5,127 nucleotides of DNA from Syntrophaceae bacterium (GCA_003154025.1 PMCE01000550.1:7603-12729); one strand, 5' to 3'; shown: positions 1 through 5,127, numbered from the stretch's first letter. The notes: generated from the letters alone by a model not told the origin. Numbers and translations: made by a program.

Positions 1-1236
1 CACCCCCCCATCACCTTTTATGGAGCCCACTGGTGCCCGGACTGCCGCCGGAGCAAGCAGTTTCTGGGCGAGCATCAGATTCCTTACCGCTGGGTGGATA
101 TCGAACAAGATCCGAAAGGGGAGGAATATGTCCTCCAGAAGAATGGCGGCAAACGCATCATTCCCACCCTCAAATTCCCGGATGGTTCGATCCTGGCGGA
201 ACCCACCAACGCCGAGCTGGCGGCCAAGCTCGGGCTCAAGACGAAAGCCCAACGCAGCCACTACGAACTCCTCATAGTAGGGGGCGGCCCCGCCGGCCTG
301 ACCGCGGCCCTTTATGCCGCCCGGGAAGGAATCGATACGCTGGTCATCGAGCGGGCGGCCATGGGCGGCCAGGCGGCCACGACCGAGCGGCTAGATAACG
401 TCCCGGGGTTTGATCAGGGGATTGATGGAAGCCTTTTCGGCGAGCAGCTCAGGCACCAGGCCGAGCGGTTCGGCGCGGAATTGCTCCAGGCCCAGGAAGT
501 CGTGCGAGTGTTCAGTCATGACAACTACCAATGCGCCGACACCGCTGACGGCAGCCAGTACAGCGGATGCGCTCTGTTGCTGGCCCCGGGCAGCCAGTAC
601 CGGCGCCTGGGGGCTCCGGGCGAAGAAAGCTACGTGGGCTCGGGGATTCATTATTGCGCTACCTGCGACGGCCCTTTTTACAAGGGATTGCCTGTCGCCG
701 TGGTGGGCGGGGGCAACAGCGCCGCCGAAGAGAGCCTGTTTCTGCTCAAGTTTGTGGACCGGGTGACCCTATTGGTCCGCGGAGAAGAGTTAAAAGGCTC
801 GCAGGTGATTCGCGAGAAGACCTCGAAACACCCGCAGATCGACCTCCGGTTCCATTCGGAAGTGGCCGAGTTCCACGGGGAACGAGGCAAGTTGACGGGA
901 ATGACCATCCGCAACCGCCAGACCGGGGTAACGGAGGAGATGCATCCTGCCGCCGTATTTGTCTTCATCGGGCAATCTCCCAACACGGCTATTTTGAAGG
1001 AGAGCGGAATCCGGCTGGACCGGTGGGGATACATCCTTACCGGCCATGACCTTAGCCATGCCCAAGAACGCCCCACCGGTTCCGAAAACCGTGAACCCTC
1101 CCTGCTGGAGACGAGTATCCCCGGAATCTTTGCCGCGGGAGATGCCCGGGCGGGAAGCACCAAGCAGATCGCCTCGGCCTCTGGAGAAGGGGCCACCGCC
1201 GCTTTGCTCGTCAGGGAGTATCTAAAGACCACCTGA
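1..1236 (+). CDS. Glutaredoxin (mycoredoxin-like)-thioredoxin reductase fusion, 5'-partial
   Basis: The frame is open from base 1 to TGA at 1234-1236 (411 residues visible). The true start lies just left of the window, since the first visible residues already lead into the first strand of a glutaredoxin fold (ITFYG). Domain 1, about residues 1-80, is glutaredoxin/mycoredoxin-like: redox motif CPDC at 12-15 and an IIPT cis-proline loop near 53-56. Domain 2, about 88-411, is a thioredoxin-reductase-like flavoprotein: FAD loop GGGPAG at 94-99, GGQAATTERLDNVPGF-type segment, redox pair CATC at 219-222, NAD(P)H loop GGGNSA at 236-241, and second FAD motif GDAR at 380-383. It probably passes electrons from NAD(P)H through FAD and C219/C222 to the fused CPDC site, in the cytoplasm; this is inferred from the family. 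Oddities: the usual ATGA is APGS (195-198), and the NADPH-binding HRRxxxR position reads VRGEELK (259-265). No operon partner is visible downstream. Confidence 0.93.
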   Translation, partial: HPPITFYGAHWCPDCRRSKQFLGEHQIPYRWVDIEQDPKGEEYVLQKNGGKRIIPTLKFPDGSILAEPTNAELAAKLGLKTKAQRSHYELLIVGGGPAGLTAALYAAREGIDTLVIERAAMGGQAATTERLDNVPGFDQGIDGSLFGEQLRHQAERFGAELLQAQEVVRVFSHDNYQCADTADGSQYSGCALLLAPGSQYRRLGAPGEESYVGSGIHYCATCDGPFYKGLPVAVVGGGNSAAEESLFLLKFVDRVTLLVRGEELKGSQVIREKTSKHPQIDLRFHSEVAEFHGERGKLTGMTIRNRQTGVTEEMHPAAVFVFIGQSPNTAILKESGIRLDRWGYILTGHDLSHAQERPTGSENREPSLLETSIPGIFAAGDARAGSTKQIASASGEGATAALLVREYLKTT

Positions 1237-1615
1237 CCTAAGTGCCATTAGGTGTCCAGGCCTAAACTCGACCTGACCGACAGCGTCAAATTATGTTATT
1301 GCTGAATTCTCGGCTTTCCCTCCCTACACTTCAGCCGAGGGTCTCTTTATGATTGCCCATTACGGGCAGAATTGACGTGGCCCGATTCAATAAATGATAT
1401 CGTTATCGAAACAGCTTCGGCGCTAGGGAAGGAAATGGAGATATAGCAGATTTATGCATCACTTAGCTAATCGGAAAAAGCTGCCATAAGGTTATCAAGG
1501 GATTGCTTACCGGCCTTTTCAAGGTCGTTCCCAAGAGAAAAGGTAGTACAGTGAATACTTACGTCCTTGCCCTTCATTTCCTGCTTCATGGGCAAGAAAG
1601 CCGGATAGATCAGCT
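1237..1615. other. Non-coding gap between converging genes
   Basis: This 379-base stretch separates the ends of the reductase (plus) and channel (minus) genes. I see no convincing gene. It holds a small hairpin on the reductase stop codon (ACCTAA 1236-1241 with TTAGGT 1248-1253), an 8-base direct repeat ACCTGACC (1231-1238 and 1271-1278), the hairpin at 1309-1339, two mutually exclusive short stems at 1354-1384, and a hairpin with 7-base arms CCTTTTC/GAAAAGG (1514-1520, 1537-1543). A short minus-strand reading frame ending at 1467 is discussed among the findings. Confidence 0.6.
1309..1339 (+). terminator. Possible terminator hairpin after the reductase gene
   Basis: CTCGGCT (1309-1315) pairs perfectly with AGCCGAG (1333-1339) across a 17-base loop, 72 bases after the reductase stop codon. 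Only a weak T-rich stretch (GGTCTCTTTAT) follows and the loop is long, so this is a marginal intrinsic terminator. A stem is equally present on the minus strand, where it could serve the converging channel gene, but no T-run follows there. Confidence 0.3.
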
Positions 1616-2734
1616 TTATCTCAGAAGCTTTCTTGCCAATACTGCCACAAAGAAAGAAATAGTGACTGCCCCAATCCAAGCTTCAGAGGTACTTAATAAA
1701 CGCATTATTTCCCTATCAGAACCGTAAGAAATATCTCCATACCCAAGGGTAGCGAAGGTTGTAAAAGAAAAATATAGAGCTTCGTAAAGCCTTGGTTGTA
1801 AATCTGATAGATCGGATGGAGTTCCAAGCAGAAAATATAACAAGGCAAAAAATATGCTTATTAACAATCCTAATATTATTGCCCTATGAGGTTTAGTTCC
1901 ATAACCAGATATTAAGGAAAAAAGAAAATCTTTAGTCCACGACCATATATTCGGCGGATTGGGAGATTTAACACACAAAGACCAAATTGCATTTTTCCGA
2001 TTCTCAGTGCGTTCGCAGTACAAAAAGCGGTCAGCAATATGCCACAAATCCGCCTTTTCATACCCAATTCGGATATTTCTCAGAATTTCCGCTCTTTGAT
2101 TGGGGGGGAGCGTTCTTGTTTTCCACTGTGATGTTAGGTTCTTATCAAATTGTGTCAAATAGTTTAGATGGATATCCAATAGAAACGCATCCTCAAAATA
2201 GACCCCCCTAAGGTTACTTCCAGAAAATCCAGAATCAATGAATTGGGCCTTCCAAAAACAAGCATTTTGAAGATTACAATTGATAAAATTCGTTGAAAAC
2301 CCTCCCGTTCCAACCATTATTGCGTCTAAAAATTCACAGTCTTCAAAACGTGCATAAGACACATCGGGGACGACAAACTCAGCATCATTGAATTTACACT
2401 TGAAGAAATGGGAATACGAAAGGCTTTTTTTCTCAAAGGATTGGGAGTATGAAAAATCCTCATGATAAATATGTATACCCCGAAGATCATCCTGGGTTAA
2501 AACCCAAAATTTCTTTTCCTTAATGGCCTCTACTGGATAGATGGGATGTCCATACGGATCGAAATTTTCAGGATGTTCCAAAGTATATTCATCCAATATC
2601 GCTCTGATTTCTAGCGAATTCTTCAGACCCCGGATTACTTCATCACGGACTTTTCGCCCCACGTCGGTTTCCCAACGATTTTCAATGAATCGTCGTGTTG
2701 GGAAATCAAATTTAAATCCTTCCCTTTCGAACAT
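1616..2734 (-). CDS. Pentapeptide-repeat two-TM potassium-channel-like protein
   Basis: A complete 372-residue protein. The ATG at 2732-2734 is preceded by AGAGGG at a short spacing, and an in-frame TAA five codons upstream excludes a longer start. Residues 1-80 are a charged N-terminal region with no recognised domain. Residues about 82-187 form degenerate pentapeptide repeats (A/S-x-F/L-x-x rhythm, e.g. YARFEDCEFLDA, NLQNACFWKAQF, SNLRGVYFEDA), which normally fold as a right-handed beta helix. Residues 211-245 are a helical linker (RAEILRNIRIGYEKADLWH) of the kind seen in such channels. TM1 is about 283-304, the pore helix and selectivity filter TLGYGD about 316-334, and TM2 about 350-368, ending in ARKLLR. 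The filter matches K+ channels (TxGYGD), so a tetrameric inner-membrane K+ channel is likely; there is no voltage sensor or RCK domain. The trigger is unknown, and the repeat domain could bind a partner. The gene is much more AT-rich than its neighbours. Confidence 0.9.
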   Translation of the reverse strand: MFEREGFKFDFPTRRFIENRWETDVGRKVRDEVIRGLKNSLEIRAILDEYTLEHPENFDPYGHPIYPVEAIKEKKFWVLTQDDLRGIHIYHEDFSYSQSFEKKSLSYSHFFKCKFNDAEFVVPDVSYARFEDCEFLDAIMVGTGGFSTNFINCNLQNACFWKAQFIDSGFSGSNLRGVYFEDAFLLDIHLNYLTQFDKNLTSQWKTRTLPPNQRAEILRNIRIGYEKADLWHIADRFLYCERTENRKNAIWSLCVKSPNPPNIWSWTKDFLFSLISGYGTKPHRAIILGLLISIFFALLYFLLGTPSDLSDLQPRLYEALYFSFTTFATLGYGDISYGSDREIMRLLSTSEAWIGAVTISFFVAVLARKLLR

Positions 2735-2737
2735 AAT

Positions 2738-2743
2738 CCCTCT
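2738..2743 (-). promoter_or_regulatory. Ribosome binding site of the channel gene
   Basis: On the minus strand AGAGGG lies three bases before the ATG at 2734. The spacing is shorter than ideal, suggesting modest translation, but no other start codon is available in the frame. Confidence 0.5.
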
Positions 2744-2788
2744 TGATTAGGCCTAACGTTTAAATGATCGGACGAAAAAGCAAACCAG

Positions 2789-2815
2789 ATTATAGGTTAA
2801 AATAGAAGGACTCAA
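2789..2815 (-). promoter_or_regulatory. Candidate sigma-70 promoter of the channel gene
   Basis: On the minus strand there is a perfect TATAAT (2789-2794) with TTGAGT (2810-2815) 15 bases upstream; TTGAAT (2815-2820) is an alternative at 20 bases. Neither spacer is the ideal 17. The start point would be near 2782, giving a leader of about 47 bases. This supports independent transcription from the transporter gene upstream. Confidence 0.42.
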
Positions 2816-2995
2816 TTCAAGTGATCGTGCCATGATCGAAACTGGGCAATTTGCCCCATTAATGCATAAATGGTTTGAATATCAAAGCTTTTTAAATCTC
2901 CGGAAATTCAAAGAAAGCAGAAATCAAAATATCTCGTTCCGAATAAATGTGCCGCCCTTCGAATAGACGGCAGCCCCATTTTCCAAGGGTCGGAT

Positions 2996-4171
2996 CTATT
3001 GAACCCCAACCAACGCGCGGCCCTGAATTGCGCGGAACCAAATCAAAATGAAAATTGACGCAAAAAATAACCCAGCTCCAAAAATAAGGGGAGCGGCAGC
3101 ATCCCTGGAAAGGTCAAGAGCCAACCCTGCGAAAGCCGGCATCATGGCATAAACACCATAATATATCGTATAGAAAAAGCCCATGCCGAGTGCCCGGTTC
3201 TCTGGACGTAATACTGCCGCCGGCATTGCCATGATTGCGCCAGCAGGTACACCCCCTATGATCCCCATCGTAATAATCAGCGGGATGGCAGACCCAAATG
3301 GCAAGAGTAGCATAGCCAATCCGCATATCATAAATCCTAAGACCATAAAGGTATTCGGCCGACGGAATTTCTGCACGATCCATCCTCCAAGGGGAACTGA
3401 TCCTATGATCAGCCAGTTGCATAGGCTGACGAGGACCGCTGCCTCAGTAAAGACCATACCCCTGGAAGCCAGCAAAGGCGGGCCAAAGGTAGGGACAATT
3501 ATATAAGCTCCGTTGTAAAGGGCCCAGACCAGAGAAGCAAGGGTAACCAGATAGATCTCTCTTCCCGATAATCGAAGCTTTGGCCGCGGGCCGGCAATGA
3601 CTTGCGATGCTATAGCGGGAGCCCGATAGAAAGCTGCTATCAGGATAAAGCCTACAGCAGACCCCGCTGCGGAGAAATAAAAGACAGCCCGCCAGTTCAG
3701 GGCTATGCTCAAAGGCGGCTGGGTTACTAAACCTATGCCAATCCCCACGGGCCAGCTGTTTATGAAAATCGCCATAGCGGTGATGATTTCTTTCTCGGCA
3801 AACCAGTCGGCAACCATCTTGGTCATCATCACATTCAACAGGATGGCACCAATTCCGCTAATGAGGCGTCCGGCCGCTGCGATAAAAAAGGAATGACTGA
3901 TCCCAACGAATACTGTGCCGGCCGTCATTAACACCAGCCCCCAAAGTACTACCCGCTTATCACCAAAGCGTTTTCCCAGTATTCCGCTGGGTAGTGATAG
4001 GAAAATTCCGGGGAGGGATTGGAGGCCAATTAACGAGCCGATGGCTGCATATTCGATTGCAAATTCTGCGATTAAAGAGGGAGAAACCGAGGCAATCGAC
4101 TGGAACTGGTATCCCATGCTAATTCTCGCCAAGAACAAGACAACCAGGATAAACCAGCGATTCGACAGCAC
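2996..4171 (-). CDS. Major Facilitator Superfamily transporter, substrate unknown
   Basis: A 391-residue membrane protein, typical of 12-TM MFS carriers in length and in its alternating hydrophobic segments and short charged loops. I chose the GTG at 4169-4171 because GAGGGAGGA lies just upstream; a TTG eight codons earlier (4193-4195) has no such site. The loop between helices 2 and 3 carries a variant of MFS motif A, GILGKRFGDKR (63-73), in which the usual Asp at position 5 is Lys. GRLISGIGAILLN (101-113) matches the motif-B helix with its conserved Arg (R102). ADWFAEKE (121-128) and NWRAVF (159-164) also fit the family. The central cytoplasmic loop is about 184-204 and the two halves have about six helices each. 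The overall look recalls cyanate/nitrate-type or organic-anion MFS carriers, but I cannot assign a substrate. The neighbours do not help. Stop codon TAG at 2996-2998. Confidence 0.9.
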   Translation of the reverse strand: MLSNRWFILVVLFLARISMGYQFQSIASVSPSLIAEFAIEYAAIGSLIGLQSLPGIFLSLPSGILGKRFGDKRVVLWGLVLMTAGTVFVGISHSFFIAAAGRLISGIGAILLNVMMTKMVADWFAEKEIITAMAIFINSWPVGIGIGLVTQPPLSIALNWRAVFYFSAAGSAVGFILIAAFYRAPAIASQVIAGPRPKLRLSGREIYLVTLASLVWALYNGAYIIVPTFGPPLLASRGMVFTEAAVLVSLCNWLIIGSVPLGGWIVQKFRRPNTFMVLGFMICGLAMLLLPFGSAIPLIITMGIIGGVPAGAIMAMPAAVLRPENRALGMGFFYTIYYGVYAMMPAFAGLALDLSRDAAAPLIFGAGLFFASIFILIWFRAIQGRALVGVQ

Positions 4172-4175
4172 AATG

Positions 4176-4184
4176 TCCTCCCTC
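4176..4184 (-). promoter_or_regulatory. Strong ribosome binding site deciding the transporter start
   Basis: The minus strand reads GAGGGAGGA followed four bases later by GTG (4171). This near-ideal site lies inside the longer frame that begins with TTG at 4195, so it argues for the downstream GTG as the true start. Confidence 0.7.
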
Positions 4185-4228
4185 AAAATAGCCAACTAAT
4201 CAAAAGCATCAAGCGTCTTAATTCGCAA

Positions 4229-4256
4229 AATAAACTGGCTTTAAAGGAAATATCAA
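4229..4256 (-). promoter_or_regulatory. Weak candidate promoter of the transporter gene
   Basis: On the minus strand TTGATA (4251-4256) and TTTATT (4229-4234) are separated by 16 bases, matching consensus at 5 of 6 and 4 of 6 positions. The start point would be about 50 bases before the GTG. In this AT-rich gap such matches can arise by chance. Confidence 0.3.
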
Positions 4257-4566
4257 CCCTTGGAGCCTTTCATTCGGGCACCTTTCAGAAATTCTTTCTA
4301 ATCCGTCACTCCAGAAGGTTAAGGGTTAGGTTGAGGGATTTACATAGCTACGGGTAGGATCACGACGAACCTAAAGTACCAAAATGATCCAAGATGGTCA
4401 ATAGAAAACTAGAAAAGATCGTGCTTGTAACGAAGCCTGCCAAATCCCCAACATATATTCCAGGTATGATATGGATAACGATAATTTCCGAATTCTTGGA
4501 AATTCCACGAACATATCAGATCTCAAAAGTTTTCCCTTAAGACTGACACTCCAAAATGTAGCCATG

Positions 4567-4600
4567 AAAAAAGGCAGGATCATTTCTGGCCCTGCCCCTT
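4567..4600 (-). terminator. Intrinsic terminator, strong on the minus strand
   Basis: GGCAGG (4573-4578) pairs with CCTGCC (4591-4596) across a 12-base loop. On the minus strand the stem is followed at once by six T residues (A6 at 4567-4572 on the plus strand), the classic Rho-independent layout. On the plus strand the stem is followed by CCTTTCTTCTCTTC, so it may work weakly both ways. No gene on either strand is seen that it would terminate. Confidence 0.6.
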
Positions 4601-4691
4601 TCTTCTCTTCAATTGCCGCTCGGATGATTGGTCAACTTTTTACTCAAAACTTGTGGAAAGACCTGAAAAAACAGCAATAGGCAAAGCCTGC

Positions 4692-4720
4692 TTGACATTG
4701 TTTACCGGAATTGATAGCCT
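4692..4720 (+). promoter_or_regulatory. Candidate promoter of the lipoprotein gene
   Basis: A perfect TTGACA (4692-4697) is followed after the ideal 17 bases by TAGCCT (4715-4720), a poor -10 box (3 of 6). The start point would be near 4727, about 100 bases before the ATG. An activator or a different sigma factor could compensate for the weak -10. Confidence 0.35.
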
Positions 4721-4827
4721 TCTAGCCATGGGGAATGGTTAAAAATGATGTCATCTGGGAAATGTCGGTTTACGTTTTTGCCTTGAGCCCTGAACCTTTT
4801 GCCCTTTTTAGAAAGGAGAGAAAGAAA

Positions 4828-5127
4828 ATGAAAAAATTCCGTTGGTTGATCTTTCTGGGCATGATCGTCTCCCTTCTGGCCGGCTGCAAAGGGGCGACTC
4901 CTCCGCCGTTCCAAGACCCCATATCGGCCTGGAATCCGAATCTACCCCCGTTGCCTCCCGAATCTCCATCCTTAAAAGTGACTTTGCCCACGACCCTTCC
5001 CGACATGCTCAACATCCTTCAGACCCGTATCTCTTTCACTGGGTCGGGATATCAGCCCAATGAGATGGTGGAGGTGAAGATGGACGTTCCTCCTGGGGTG
5101 GAGATTCCGTCGGTGAAACCGGGAGAA
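4828..5127 (+). CDS. Putative lipoprotein, 3'-partial
   Basis: The first 100 codons of a gene that runs off the right edge. ATG at 4828-4830 is preceded by AAGGAG (4813-4818) at a good 9-base spacing. Residues 1-20 form a lipoprotein signal: basic MKKFRW, hydrophobic LIFLGMIVSLLAGC, with lipobox LAGC and the cysteine at 20 as the lipidated residue. Residue 21 is Lys, not Asp, so outer-membrane sorting is likely if the cell is a diderm. Residues 24-50 are rich in Pro and Asn (PPPFQDP, NPNLPPLPPESP), a flexible tether. From about 64 the sequence turns beta-like (RISFTGSGYQPNEMVEVKMDVPPG), with the GSGYQPNEMV pattern of Ig-like or surface-layer beta-sandwich repeats. The function is unknown; a cell-surface structural or binding role is an inference. 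Confidence 0.85.
   Translation, partial: MKKFRWLIFLGMIVSLLAGCKGATPPPFQDPISAWNPNLPPLPPESPSLKVTLPTTLPDMLNILQTRISFTGSGYQPNEMVEVKMDVPPGVEIPSVKPGE

Larger units (their letters stand above)
4172..4827. other. Non-coding gap between diverging genes
   Basis: These 656 bases separate the transporter (minus) and lipoprotein (plus) genes. I see no gene I can support; the short open frames lack a good ribosome binding site and recognisable protein features. The gap holds candidate promoters at both ends, a G-rich repeat at 4317-4337 with an inverted copy of TTAGGTT at 4368-4374, a 22-base dyad at 4483-4504, and a strong hairpin with T6 on the minus strand at 4567-4596. It is long for a simple divergent promoter region and may hold a small RNA or the remains of a lost gene. 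Confidence 0.55.

Noticed and set aside
678..1232. Long minus-strand frame of 184 codons inside the reductase gene
   Set aside because: It is antisense to a gene with clear flavoprotein motifs in GC-rich DNA, where long shadow frames are common; it shows no domain or ribosome binding site.
1467..1679. Minus-strand frame of 70 codons overlapping the channel end
   Set aside because: Its first part is only the channel's TM2 read in another frame. Only the part after the ATG at 1589 is kept, as a weak finding.
1503..1727. Plus-strand open frame of 74 codons
   Set aside because: It starts with TTG, has no ribosome binding site and runs antisense into the end of the well-supported channel gene.
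2751..2757. GTTAGGC on the minus strand, like an integron attC core site, 16 bases before the channel start
   Set aside because: The pattern GTTRRRY is expected about ten times by chance on the two strands of this window, and I found no imperfect attC palindrome before it or at the other end of the gene.
2950..2972. Hairpin TGCCG/CGGCA after the transporter stop
   Set aside because: The stem has five pairs with a 13-base loop and no T-run follows on the minus strand, so it is not supported as a terminator.
4193..4195. TTG as the transporter start
   Set aside because: It has no ribosome binding site, while GTG at 4171 follows GAGGGAGGA at a workable spacing, and the extra eight residues add nothing recognisable.
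4398..4583. Minus-strand frame of 61 codons with some hydrophobic residues
   Set aside because: It lacks a ribosome binding site, and its start lies within the terminator hairpin, so it would not be well transcribed or translated.
4471..4680. Plus-strand frame of 69 codons in the divergent gap
   Set aside because: It has at best a bare AGG before the ATG, contains the terminator hairpin, and its translation resembles no family I recognise.
4702..5015. Minus-strand frames antisense to the lipoprotein gene (4702-4914 and 4770-5015)
   Set aside because: The plus-strand lipoprotein has a strong ribosome binding site and lipobox; these frames have low-complexity content and no signals.

Overview
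The window holds four protein genes, two of them cut by its edges, and three sizeable non-coding gaps. The organism is a bacterium, but I cannot place it precisely. The outermost genes (redox enzyme, lipoprotein) are GC-rich and use Shine-Dalgarno sites. A lipobox protein with Lys, not Asp, after the cysteine would fit an outer-membrane lipoprotein of a diderm. A GC-rich diderm, possibly of the deltaproteobacterial type, is a guess and nothing more.

Layout from left to right. (1) 1-1236, plus strand: nearly all of a fusion protein with an N-terminal glutaredoxin/mycoredoxin domain (CPDC) and a thioredoxin-reductase-like flavoprotein domain (GGGPAG, CATC, GGGNSA, GDAR). Its first few residues lie left of the window. 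(2) 1237-1615: a non-coding gap between converging genes, with several hairpins. (3) 1616-2734, minus strand: an AT-rich gene for a two-TM potassium-channel-like protein (filter TLGYGD) with a cytoplasmic pentapeptide-repeat domain. A TATAAT promoter candidate lies upstream. (4) 2996-4171, minus strand: a 12-TM Major Facilitator Superfamily transporter, best started at a GTG behind a strong ribosome binding site. (5) 4172-4827: a 656-base gap between diverging genes, with a G-rich repeat, a palindrome, a strong but orphan hairpin-T6 terminator on the minus strand, and a TTGACA promoter candidate. (6) 4828 to the right edge, plus strand: the first 100 codons of a lipoprotein with a proline-rich linker and the start of a beta-rich domain.

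The genes do not form an evident pathway. The redox enzyme and the channel converge. The channel and transporter are tandem but 261 bases apart, and the channel has its own candidate promoter. The transporter and lipoprotein diverge. The low GC of the channel gene (22 of 60 in a hand-counted line, against 40 of 60 in the redox gene) suggests separate acquisition.

I found no CRISPR array, tRNA, rRNA, transposase or clear defence system. The points most worth checking are the cofactor-site changes in the fused reductase, the pentapeptide-channel architecture, and the orphan terminator, which may mark an unannotated small transcript. None of these amounts to a demonstrated new system.
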